A program made the translations under genes and the position numbers. Of a stretch of 64,000 nucleotides of DNA, positions 23,688-34,049 are shown in pieces; position 1 is the first letter of the stretch, and every line of letters starts with the position of its first letter. A model generated the notes under the pieces. That model had not been told where the DNA came from, made no database searches, and was given only the letters and a program-made list of their open reading frames with translations. The stretch is taken from NCBI GenBank assembly GCA_964036045.1, contig OZ038381.1:148747596-148811595 (forward strand), given 5' to 3'. Source of the stretch: Eutreptiella sp. 'Long Island Sound 2002' (taxonomy: Eukaryota > Euglenozoa > Euglenophyceae > Eutreptiales > Eutreptiaceae).

Positions 23688-24904
23688 TCATAGGTCAGGG
23701 TCCACCCGCCGGAGGTGCTGTAGCAAGGTAGTCGCTTCCTGGGAGTGGAGTCCGGCCGCCGCCGCGTCCCGTTGCCACAGCTCATGGGCGCGCCAGGCTA
23801 GGGCCTGCTGATCAGAGAGGACCTGGGCCGAAGAAGACTCCGTCTCCGCCTGCCCGTACGGGTACTGCGGGTCCACGCCTGACGGCATGCGCACCCCCGT
23901 GACCCTGGACTTGTCATCACGGGAGGCGTAGAGCAGGTCAAAGACCGCATGCACCTCCGACGTGCCCATGGTGGCAGTGTCCTGGTCCGACGAGATCCAC
24001 GCCTGCAGCCGCCGATCCCCGCAGGCCTTCTGCAGTACTGCCGCCGCCGCCTCACGAACCCATGGGGAGTCCGGGGGTATTGCATGCAGCCTGCCTTGGG
24101 CGTGCGAGTAGGCCATCCTGGTGACCCCCTCTTTGCCGGCCACCGCCAGTGGGAGGTCGAGGAGCACAGGGCCATGGTCCGACTCCAGCAATGCTGGAGA
24201 CCGCCCCGGCGCCAAGTGTGGGCGCTCACGCGCCGCCTATGGGACCGGAGGCGAGTATAGAAGGAAGGAGTCCAGTCGGTGCCCTGCCCTCGTGGGCCTC
24301 CTGTCCTTCTCCCGTTCCGGGCCTGCCCTGCGGAAACCACACTGTTCCCACAGGGCTTGGAACCTCCTCGTGGTGGGCTGCCACAGGGACTCCAGCCACA
24401 CGTTGAAGTCCCCTCCGAGGAGCACAGCCCTGGTGCCACCCGCGCTCTTGGCTGCCGCGTACATGGCCACGTCAGCCCAGAAGGACACCTTGGACGCCAA
24501 GGAGTCACGCCGCTGCCCGGGCCGTGGACGTTGATGACCGTGAGGGTGCCACCTGCGGTGACCACATCGAGGGCCATGGCCTTGCCCGGCACGATGTCCA
24601 CGACGTCTCAAACTTCCTCCGCGGCGAATATGTCCGCCCGAAGGGCAATCAAGAGCCCGCCGCGCACTGCTGCCGCCGACGCGGCCTGGGCATCCACCCC
24701 TGGGTACGCATGATACCCGTGGTGGCGCCACTGATTCTCCGAGTGCACCAGGCCCTGAGGGTCCTGCAGGCTGGTCTCCTGGAAGAGGCCCAGGATGGCA
24801 CCCTCGGCCTTCATGACGCCCGCCGCCACCGCCTCACCGTCAAGCATACCCGGGGCTCCTGAAACGCCGTCCCCCCGCATCGAGCCCTGGACATTCCAGG
24901 ACAC
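23688..24904 (-). pseudogene. LINE ORF2 apurinic-like endonuclease, broken
   Basis: The minus strand starts with SWNVQG, then LFQETSL, RGGLLIALR, GGDFNVW (about 24417-24399) and SDHGP (about 24186-24169). These are the landmarks of the APE/exonuclease III fold, including the catalytic Asp-Asn and the final His. The first part lies in a different frame from the rest, so there is at least one frameshift near 24700. A stop lies at about 24237. The enzyme would nick target DNA to prime reverse transcription. Confidence 0.75.
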
Positions 24905-24934
24905 CGCCGCTCGGGTGTCGGAGGCGGGGTCCCT

Positions 24935-27900
24935 TCATGGCTGCACTTGTGGACCGGGGCCCCCCGCCGGATCCGGATCACTGGACGGAGGGGGGCCACC
25001 GGCAGGTCCAGGGGGACCACCCGCACCCAGCGCGGGTGGCTGGCGAGGTGGCCCCTGTCCCCGTCGGCCTCCGCCCGAGGCAGCCGTTGTCTGCTGAGAC
25101 CCGGCAGATGCGGCGGGCTCCCCCTCTGCCTGTCCACCGGATGTACTTGCCGCCGTACTCCCCGTAGAAGTCACTGCCCCACGCCATGCTGCAGACCCAA
25201 TCGCTCCAGATCGCGCCGCCGACGGCGACGCCCCGCGCCCCGCTGCAAGGCGGGCACCCGTGGGCAGCATGAGCGCTCTGGACCTCGCCTGGGCCGACGC
25301 AAAAGGCCCCGCCTGGCCCCCCGGCATAACGCCAGCCAGCATGGCCTGCTCCTGGTCCCGTTGCGCCGGATCAGCCGCATGGTCCCGCTGGATGTGGTCC
25401 AGCAGGTCCTTGGGCTGGAGGTGGGTGGGCGGGCAGTGCTTGCCAGCTCTCCATGTGCAGTGACCAGCCCCATCCAGCCGAGACCAGGGGCAGACGTTGA
25501 TCGTCCTCGACCCACGCTGCTACGTGGCCAAATCACCGCCGAAGTGCTGCAGCACGTACCGAGTGTTGGCATAGGCGCCATACTGTGGCGGGCAGCTTCT
25601 CTTGGGCGGAGGCTTGGGCGCTGCTTTCGGGGCCGGCCTCGCCGCCGCGGCCGGGGATGCCGCAGGCCGTACCGCTGGCACCCTTGGTGGCTGCGGCTGG
25701 TGCAGCATTCCTGCCACGGGAAACTGCTCCTCCACCGGGCGGCGCCACGCGTCAGCGAACTTCTCCCGGTCGCCCTCGACCTTCCACCTGGACGTGGAGA
25801 ACACCCGGCGCCACGGCCCCATGTTCTCCGCCATGACCAGGCGGAGGGCATCTCCCCCGCTCTGCTGGCGGAAGCGTGTCGCGGCCGCGCCTGCCATGGT
25901 CCCTTGGAGGTACAGCGCCTCGCCCCCGTCGCCACTCAGTGCACTAAGCTGCAGGGCCTCCAGGTCGGCGGGGCGTACCGTGAGCACCGTGCTCTCTCCG
26001 CGATCGTACAGGAGCAGTGCCGAGGAGTGGGGCTCCAATGCCGCCAGAACCCAGCACCACGCCCGCGACACGCTATGCAGCAGTGCCAGCGAGGCTGCCG
26101 GCCTGTTGCTGGAGGACTGCGCTGCCGGGGCCCTGGGGAGGGCCGCTGCGTGACCCTGCAGCGCCCTGCACATGACAGCTGCATGCTCAGCCTGCCACAT
26201 GTTGCTTGGGGCTACAGGCCAGACGTCCTGCCCCGGGATCGCCGGCGGCCGCGTGACCTCCACGAAGACTGCCGGCGCCGGCGGGATGTCCTCGGCCGTG
26301 CACCTGTGTGCCCTGCGCACCGGCCCCAGCTCCCTGAGGCAGTCCCGGAACACCCTGTAGCAGGCCGGGCCCCTGTACTGCTGCCTCCTGAGCCGGCACG
26401 CAGTGACGACGACCCACTCCAGTCCCCCTGTTTTCACCCGAACACAGGCCCAATACTCCGCCCCTTCCAACACCACCAGCCGCCCCATATCCGCCACGCC
26501 CACCGTATGGGTGGGAGGCACACTCTCCACCCGCAGCCACTGCTTGGCGTTTTCTTCCCACGGCTGGGGGGCATGCATCTGCTGCTGCTGCATCGCGTTC
26601 TGCACGTGCTGCAGGGACACCGTCATCAGCATGGACATCCCCCCCTCCGCTGCTGCCGCCATACACAGCAGGGCATGCTGCATGCGCGCTCCGGGCAACC
26701 CCACGTTGTGCTGGACGTCCGCCATGCCCAAGGGTGTGCGGGGCGCCGGCAGGGCATCCAACACCGCTGCCAGCAGCTCCTACAGGGACGGCAGACGCGC
26801 GGTGGGCCCCATTTCCCTGTTGAGGACCACTGCCGCCACCCACCGCCTGTCCAGCGCGGACAGGAGGTTGCCCGGCTTCAGCACCCCGAGAAGGGTACCG
26901 ACGGCGGACATGAGGGCGCACACGCCACAGTCCTTGGTGTTGCCGGCCGGCTGCTGCACCTGCGCCGACCGGGCCGTCGCCAGCAGATGCTCCGCACCCG
27001 GCCACCTCGCCCTCTGGCCCCTGGATGCCATGCGCATCGTCCGGACTGCCATGTCCCATGTCTGCGGCCACTGGGGCGGGGCCCCTGACACCACAGGCTG
27101 GCCCAGCGGGTCCACAGTCATCTGCGTGTCAGATGCCAGAAGGTGGTGAGCCGTCCAGTGCCGCATGCTCGGGGTCTCTGACCGGTCCAGGTGCACCGCC
27201 TCTGAGCCGCCCAGCTCGACCTACCTCGCAATGAGGAGGACAGCCGGGGTTTTGTCGTGCCGCTGGCCCTCCCACCCCTCCCTCTGGAGCATCATGGCGT
27301 GGGGGGCCAGGCACTGCACCACGTCGGCTGCCAGCGCGACCACGTCGTCGCTGAGCTCCACCCCATGGTCGGCGGCCACCAGGAAGTGGTGCCTTGGCTT
27401 GGAGTACAGGTGCTCCAGGGCGCCCCGCAACTCAGCTGGCGGGAGAGAGGCATTTCCGCAGTCCGGCAGCTAGGAGAGTGTGCCTGGGAGATGCCGCCCT
27501 GCTCCTCCTGGCCAGACGGCGGCCCTAAGGACCGGCAGGTCGCGCCAGACAGCTCCAGCGACCGGATCGCGCCAGGGCTGTCCCTTGTCGGCTCCCCATT
27601 GGAGGACAGTCACCACCACATGCGTGGTCAGGGGCTCTGCCGCGCGCTGCAACGCCGTCCCCCTGTCGGTCTCGATCACCGTGCCCCGTGGGGCAGTGAA
27701 GACGTGGCCACCGGTCCCACGGACCGCCAACCATCCCCACAAGACCGCCACGGTCTCCCTGCTGGGGTAGCTGGTTCTCCTGGGCAGGATCACTACGACG
27801 GGCACGGGCTGTTGGTGGCCCGCACGCGCCATTCCACTCCCACCAAACTCTCATGACCAGCAAGCCAGAATACCTGGGGCCATGCGTCCGGGAGCCGGCG

Positions 27901-28498
27901 ATGGACGGCGGTCCACACATCTGCCCCGTCAGCCCGCGTGAACTGGAGTCCTTCCAGGATGTCCCCGTCCACAGGGCTGGGGAGGCGGGCAGTGCGAACC
28001 TCCAGCCCCCGGCCCAGGCAAAACCCTGGCCCCTCTCGGTCTCCCAGCAGCAAGACCTCCGGGTCCGCGGCCGCAAGGCGAGCCGCCACCGTAGGGAGAT
28101 GCAGGGAGACAGTCCACGGCTGGACGGAGACGGGCTCGCGCGGCAGGTCAGGGCAGGCCGCCACAGCACTGCCATCCCTCGCCCAGCTGAGCGCTCTGTC
28201 CCAGCACTGCGCCCACGCACCCGGCACTGCCGGCAACGACCAGGACGTGTACGTCATGACTGCCTTAGCCTGCCACTCTCGAGGGTCCATGCCCGCAGGA
28301 TGTGTGCGCCATGTGCACACCCACCCCAGGTTGGCCTCCTGGACGGTGACCATGTCCCTCCACGGGACATCCAGGAACGGAGTAAGCAGGGCCGCCATGC
28401 CACATGGCAACGCCACCGACCACTCGGTCAGGCCCCCACTCTCCCCCGCATACCCCACCGCTGGGAGTCTTCCTCCTTGCGCCTTTACCACCACTTCC

Positions 28499-28503
<5 letters not shown>
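24935..28503 (-). pseudogene. LINE ORF1 region, broken, with Ulp1-like part
   Basis: Several long minus-strand frames follow one another: 28503-27793, 27832-27470, 27430-26780 (one stop), 26764-25520 and 25342-24935. The last is very rich in Ala, Gly, Pro and Ser. No gag-type zinc knuckle or RRM is visible. The only recognisable motif is a C48-like Cys box at about 26930. The first ATG at 28503 is formed partly by the adjoining (TA)n, so the true 5' end may be missing. A long plus-strand frame at 24947-27088 is antisense to this region and is not treated as a gene. Confidence 0.5.
26780..27430 (-). pseudogene. Ulp1/C48-like peptidase segment in LINE ORF1
   Basis: GNTKDCGVCALMSAV, with its Cys codon at 26929-26927, matches the nucleophile region of Ulp1/SENP proteases (Q...N..DCGVF). 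Upstream in the same frame PAVLLIAR...EAVHLD may be the His strand, but the exact His and Asp are uncertain. One stop (TAG) lies at about 27218-27220. C48-like domains are known in several transposon classes. If real, it would process SUMO-like proteins or the element's own polyprotein. Confidence 0.45.
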
Positions 28504-28538
<35 letters not shown>

Positions 28539-28580
28539 CATACATACATATATATATATATATATGTCTGTGTGTGTGTA
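28504..28580. repeat. TA/TG microsatellite right of the LINE
   Basis: A (TA)n run, a CATACATACAT block, then (TA)n and TGTGTG, ending at GTACATATTGAGAAGG. The 3' part matches 55910-55965 upstream of the intact protease gene. It is the right half of the site disrupted by the LINE. Confidence 0.75.
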
Positions 28581-28715
28581 CATATTGAGAAGGAGGGTGT
28601 GGACCTCCGCTTGAAGGGAGTTGGTACGGGTTGACACGTTTTGCGTTCCGTGTGTGACAGCCCAAGCCCTCAGTTGAGATGCACGCACTGGCTTTCAACC
28701 CCAATCGCCTGGATC

Positions 28716-30537
28716 ATGACGTGCACTTCTAGAATGCCACCGAAGACACCAATCTCAGATGAAAAGAAGGCCAAGGTAACGGCATATGCTGCAGCCATGG
28801 CAGCGGAAGGGCCATCGCTGATGGAATTAATGGGGAGCGTGCCTGGTCCACGAAAGCATAAGAAGCGGAGCGTTTCCTTTGCCTCGCAAGCCGAGGTACA
28901 AACACTCACGCCTGGGGGTGGGCACCAAGTACTAACCTCTGCGCCCATCTCCACACCAAAACATGAGTCCCAAAGCGCGAAGCCTGACCCAAAGCCTGAC
29001 CCGAAGCCTAACCCATCCCAGCTGTCAGACCAACCGGTTGCAGCCGAGGCCATACCTGACCCAGAAGCAGAGGTGATGGTGGACGACGCGGAAGACGAAG
29101 GGATTTTGCAAACACCCCCAAATCTGGACATGCCGGATCTAGGCGAGTCCACCTCCCATACGTCCTCTTCAACAGAGCTCCCCCCCCCTTCTACCCCTCT
29201 TACTTTGACGCCTACCTCAAGCCAACAAACCTCACAACCTTCTCAATCTTCGACGGCTTCATCGGGGCCGTCTAGTATTGGTGATGTAGATCTGTCCCAA
29301 GATTGGGATGAGGTAAAGAGACAGATCCACAAGTGCACGGAGAAAATGGAACTCCGTGACTGTATCCTTAGGGGACTCTCCTTTTCGAAAAAAGGTGCAG
29401 GACTTTTTCCACCAGGAGGCCGAAGAGCGGGGCGAGCTCACCCAGACAGCAATCTCTTTCCTCTCCTTGCGAAACAAGGCCAGTCTTTGGGCCCGAGTGC
29501 AGGCACAAGTAGGGTGGCAGGATGCCCACGATGCCCGCCAGCCCGTTTTGGAGGAGCGTGACATGAGCCGTCCGTGGGGTCATGAACTGCTAGGTCTGCC
29601 TCGTGGGGCCGATCAGGCCGTCGTTAAAAAACGGTATCGGAAACTGGTGCTGTGGGCTCAGAGGTTTGACATCAGTGTCATTCAAAGAATCAATGGGGCG
29701 AAAGACATCCTTTGTGGGGATAGCCGACGGCTGTACGTGGCTCAATTGAACGGCCTCATTGCACCACGGGGGGAAAATTTAAGACATGACCCTGCACTTT
29801 GGCGTCGTGAACACGTTTGGTGGCCATCAATGGCCGACGTGGAATCTCCGGAGCCCATGCAAGCTGCTAACCCCGGCACCACTGCGCTGCACGGACCCAT
29901 TAGCCCTGAGCCAACTTCAACCTCCTCACAAACCGTTCACCCGGAATATATTGATGCCGGCGACACCCCATCTCCTGCCGAGGGCCCTGCATCTGGGGTA
30001 GATGGCTTCAGAGTCCTAGGCATTTTCTTGACAAATCGTGAAATAACGGAATAGTTGGGGGGTGATCGTTGGATCGGGGATAATTTGATTGGAATTTGAG
30101 TGCAATTCATGAATTTGCTGCTCCATCGGAAACTCGGCCTCCAGCGAAGGGTCTGGCCTGTTACCCTTTGGCGGAAAAAGAGCTTGCCACAGAAGAGAAA
30201 CTGCATTGACCTCGATTGGTTTATTTTGGTCTGTGGCGAGCATGGGCACTGGTGGGTGGCAGTTTTTCTTCATCTGCTCTCGTCCCCTGAAGTGTGGATT
30301 CTGGATTCTCTGTGTCCGGATTCTGCCCAACAGCAACAAGGTGGAACCGTTCTGTGGGACCTCCTTAAGCGGCATTGGCAGGTGCATAACCAGCACCAGC
30401 CATAGCCATTCTCTACGCAGGTGAACCTTAAGAAATTTCACTGTGTACATCAGCCAGATGGTTGGTTGTGTGCAGTGTTTGCGTGCTGTGGTGCAGATTG
30501 GGTCGTTTCCCTTGTTTTAGGCGGTAGCGAGGTTGAT
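28716..30537 (+). pseudogene. J-like/Ulp1-like gene, first copy, broken and 3' truncated
   Basis: This aligns with the intact gene at 56092-58101 from its ATG onward and shares about 150 bp upstream. A 26-bp deletion between two ATCC repeats near 29365 shifts the frame. Stops follow at 30052-30054 (CAA to TAG) and 30097-30099 (CGA to TGA). The catalytic His, Asp, Gln and Cys codons are still recognisable further down. Alignment stops at about 30537, where the 53-bp satellite begins, so the last 50-60 codons are missing. It cannot make the full protein. It lies immediately upstream of the satellite and first SET-like gene, as the intact copy does for the second. Confidence 0.85.
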
Positions 30538-31080
30538 CACGGGGTAGCCTATCAAGTTCGTGCATCAGAGGCCCCCGGCAAATCAGTAGTCAGGGGGTAG
30601 CCTATCAAGTTCGTGCATCAGAGGCCGCTGGCAAATCAGTAGTCAGGGGGTAACCTATCAAGTTCGTGCATCAGAGGCCCTGATTATTGGTTTACCCAGG
30701 GCCTCTGATGCACGACTTTGATAGGCTACCTCCTGACTATTGATTTACTAGGGGCTTTGATGCACGAACTTGATAGGCCATCCCCTGACTATTGACCTAC
30801 CAAGGGCCTCTGATGCACGAACTTGATAGGCTACCCCCTGACTATTGATTTGCCAGCGGCCTCTGATGCACGAATTTGATAGGCTACCCCCTGACTATTG
30901 ATTTGCCAGGGGCCTCTGATGCACGAACTTGATAGGCTACCCCCTGACTATTGGTTTACCCAGGGCCTCTGATGCACGAACTTGATGGGCCTGCCCGTAA
31001 CTATTGATTTACCAGGGGCCTCTGATGCACGAACTTGATAGGCTCCTCCCTCACTATTGGTTCACCCAGGGACTCTGAAG
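30538..31080. repeat. 53-bp satellite with head-to-head switch, array 1
   Basis: The first units read GGGGTAGCCTATCAAGTTCG (R orientation). At 30666-30713 a palindrome, GTGCATCAGAGGCCCT...AGGGCCTCTGATGCAC with a 16-base loop, switches the array to the opposite orientation (F), which runs to the LTR of gypsy copy 2. The F array resumes at 42742, so the retrotransposon split it. The same switch occurs at 58739-58786. Confidence 0.9.
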
Positions 31081-31790
31081 TACGAAAACGTCACTGCCTT
31101 GTCTTTCTTGGAGGGCTTGATCCAGGCCAAGCCCCCTTTAGAACCCTCTTGTTGATGCTATGACTAACTTAAGTATTTTTGGTCACTCTTTCGAAGCCTT
31201 TAGTACACCTTCTCAAAGTAACTAGGGTTATAACCCTAGCCCCCCAATGAAGTTCACCCCTACCACTCAACTGAGCGGAGGTATCTTCCTTCATGGAGGA
31301 TATACAGAAGTAAAATAGGCATTTCATGCTTAAGGCCTTGGAGGTTAAGCCTATTGGTCTCCCGACCCAAGACCCCTATACTCAATTGTTTCTACCACTT
31401 ATTGTGGTTCTACTATTTAACTGTTTCTGCATTCAGTTGCTTGGCCAAGTCATATTCTGTGTCTGGCCTGACACCTATGCCCCACATTCCTAACCAGCAC
31501 CATTACACCCAAAAGAGTGTACATGAAGTGCTTGATGCTATCTTGGAGGCTGGAGTCAGTCCCGTTTTCATATAAAATCTTTTGTATTATCCATTTGTGA
31601 TTGAATCTTTGTGCTTATACCTGCTTTGTCTATCTGCAGCCCTTCTGTGTTACACTGGATTTCAAACTATTCATTGATTCGATCCACATCCTAGTTCTTG
31701 CTCTACTTGCTCCTTTGGTTTTTCGGATTTCACCATCAAAAACCTGCAGGATTTCATCAAAATCTTTAGGGCACTAATCAAGGACATTTT
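31081..31790 (+). repeat. 5' LTR of gypsy copy 2
   Basis: Homologous to the other three LTRs. It starts TACGAAAACGTCACTGCC (the usual TAAGAAAAAG is altered) and ends near GGACATTTTT. The 18-bp palindrome lies at 31222-31239. Confidence 0.85.
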
Positions 31791-31792
31791 TC

Positions 31793-31804
31793 CGGTAGCA
31801 GAGG
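31793..31804 (+). other. Primer-binding site of gypsy copy 2
   Basis: CGGTAGCAGAGG, identical to copy 1, complementary at 11 of 12 bases to the 3' end of animal-type initiator tRNA-Met. Confidence 0.7.
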
Positions 31805-32047
31805 CAAACTGTGAGAACCTTTCGAACCGACTCTGAGCAGAAGCACATGAAAAGCACACTGAAAAGCACATTGAACATGTCCACTCAACTGTCCTCCCAA
31901 ACCTGGCCGATCAGAAGTATACAAGTGCAACATGGCAGTGTAGCCCACCCAAAGAGTGAACCGCCACTCAGAGCAGCATCCGGGTCTCAGGAAGATCCAG
32001 AGCACAGAAGGGCGGAACTAAATCGGCCCAGAACAATCCCATTAACC

Positions 32048-34049
32048 ATGGAAACCTTAGCGGCCCATGGTGAAGACAGCTTGCAAAGGCTCCGCAGGCG
32101 TGTCAAAGCTTGCATCGCCCGGCCGGCTTGTCCGGCCTCGTCTTCTACCGTACTTGGAGTTGGTCCTGAAGAACAAGAGGACCTACGAAGGAGGATGGAC
32201 GAGTTCATGCTCCACGAAGAGTACCACAAGTCGACCGTAGGAGAAGATGGAGAAATACCTCTGGATGCTCTCGGGTCGCCGCCCCAAACTGAGATGGGCT
32301 CCTTCCTCTATTCTGAGCCATCTACAGACATGGCGGACACAGTATTACTACCGAGACGATCGAGAGTACACGAACACCCGAGAGCAACGCATCCAGACCT
32401 GCTGATAATGGATCCTCTTCGCCCAGAGCCCATGGGGCTCTGGATCGTACGGCCGAACCTTCCGCCAAACTTCTATCCGGATCGGAAGACCCGGATGTGA
32501 CAGCTCTGTCAGAGGCTGTCAAGGCTAAATTGGGTATCACTGAACCCTTACCCAAGCCAACGCTACTCTCACCTTCACCAGGATTGAGAACGTTGGCTGA
32601 TGATCTCAGAAGATCAAGGGTGTCCAGGTTGCTACCCAAGGTTACTTGCCCCAGCCCTTTTCATCCTCGCGCCAGGACAGTCCCAATAGCTGAACTACAG
32701 GACGTGCCGGTGACGGAGACTGAGAAAAGAGGGCTGTCAGCCCTGGCACCTCTTGCCGGCGTATCTCCTTCTCCTTCTGGCCTAACCCCAGGGGGTGGGC
32801 AGATGGGCAGACCTATTGCCCAGGCGAAAATCCAGCTAGAACTGCCGGAGTTCGACCCGAATAATTTCCCTGAATGGGCAGAAGAATTTGCTGAGTTTCT
32901 TTTGCTCACTGGCCAATCCCATGTGGATGTGGCCACCAAATGTTCCTTGCTGAAACGCTGCTGCAAAAGAAAAATTTTTGCAAAAACAGGTGAAACAGAT
33001 TGTGAAAACCTGTTCAACCTGGGTAGAGGTAGTCCAGAGGTTGGAGAAAACGTTCCCAGTCTATGAGACTGACCTCAGTGTGCGAACACAGATAGAGGAG
33101 CTACCTATGCTCCCTGAGTTTTCTTTCTGCTGCGCGAGTCTCTGAATACGTGTGCGACCTGGAGTATCTGTTTTCACGGATGAACGTGGGCTCCTACGGA
33201 GCCACTGAGCCCCACCTGTGGCTCATGAGTAAGATCCCCCAACGTACGTGGGATGACTGCCGCGCTACCTCTGAGAGGAAAAGCCGGACCCACTCGTACG
33301 ACGAACTGGTGGACCTGCTGATTGAGCTAGCTCTTGAGAGGGAGAATGACTCCCACATGGAGAAATTCCTCAAGAAACACTTTGGTCGGGGTGGTACCCC
33401 TACCCCCGAACGTGGGGAAGGGAAAGGGCCTAAACATCCCACTAACACCAACCAGGGTGGTGGTAAAGGGAGGGGTAACCTACGTGCCATGAATGAGGTT
33501 AAACCTGATTCAGGTACACCCCCTTTGCTCTACTGCAAACCTGTCAATGACAAGGGGGGGCCTTGTCATGCCTCTGACTGCGATCATCGCAGTAGCTGTA
33601 TGCTGCAGATGAAACGACAGCAGCATACCAAGGATAAGAAACCTGTGACCCATCAGGATCATTCCAGGTGTACCATCACCTGTGGCTATTGTGGCAAACG
33701 TCGTCACTACGAAGAGGAATGTCACATAAAGAAACGCGAGAGTGATAAACTCAAGCGACAGGAGGCTGAACGCCAGAAGACCCAAACACCCACCAGAATT
33801 CCCCCGAATGGGGATAAAGGTGGTAAAGGAGGTGGCAAGGGGGGTGGCAAAGGTGGACCCCCTAACCCCCAGAGACGCTCATCAGCGCCCGCTGCTACTC
33901 CCCCTCCTGCCGCTGGTGACCCCAAGAAGCGCCCACAGGGGGATAACGCTTCCCCTGAGGGGAAAAACTCTAAGAAGAGGCGACTGGCCTGGATGGCCAA
34001 GTCCCTCATGGCTGCAGGGGTGGATGTCAACTTCCCTGATGAGGAGTAG
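32048..34049 (+). pseudogene. gag of gypsy copy 2, broken
   Basis: The ATG at 32048 is conserved with copy 1. Deletions near 32412 and shifts near 32480 and 32970-33120 split the first half, including the capsid-like region (about 32826-33060). The second half, 33150-34049, is one open frame of 299 codons. It has the zinc knuckle C-X2-C-X4-H-X4-C at 33681-33722, a Gly/Lys-rich stretch, and a basic SKKRR segment that may be nuclear-localising. It ends at TAG 34047-34049, the same stop as in copy 1. Confidence 0.8.
34047..34049 (+). promoter_or_regulatory. Candidate readthrough stop between gag and pol, copy 2
   Basis: GAG GAG TAG GGG GGC GGC TCC GAA GGG: the protease frame follows in phase. 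The stop and the next four codons are the same in copy 1, even though both copies have accumulated unrelated damage elsewhere. This suggests the stop was part of the active element. Confidence 0.5.

Larger units (their letters stand above)
16136..28502 (-). mobile_element. LINE-type non-LTR retrotransposon, minus strand (decayed)
   Basis: Read on the minus strand, the element has an ORF1 region (28503-24935), an endonuclease-RT-RNase H-like-CCHC ORF2 region (24904-18900), and a long 3' region (18899-16136). It ends in a short TATGAC hexamer repeat. The segment is clearly more GC-rich than its neighbours. It interrupts a TA/CA microsatellite that is continuous at 55746-55950. A possible 15-base duplication, TATACATACATACAT, lies at 16121-16135 and 28535-28549, but microsatellite sequence makes this ambiguous. 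Stops and frameshifts break both coding regions. The ORF1 frame starts in the microsatellite, so 5' truncation is possible. The clade is not settled; endonuclease plus RNase H argues for an APE-type LINE. Confidence 0.85.

Noticed and set aside
24947-27088. A 713-codon plus-strand frame
   Set aside because: It is antisense to the LINE ORF1 and endonuclease region, whose motifs are on the minus strand. GC-rich codon bias leaves the opposite strand open. The protein is Arg/Pro/His-rich without any domain.
28501-28688. Tyr/Ile-rich proteins over TA and CA repeats, here and near 15540-16160 and 55690-56080
   Set aside because: They are direct translations of microsatellites on either strand.
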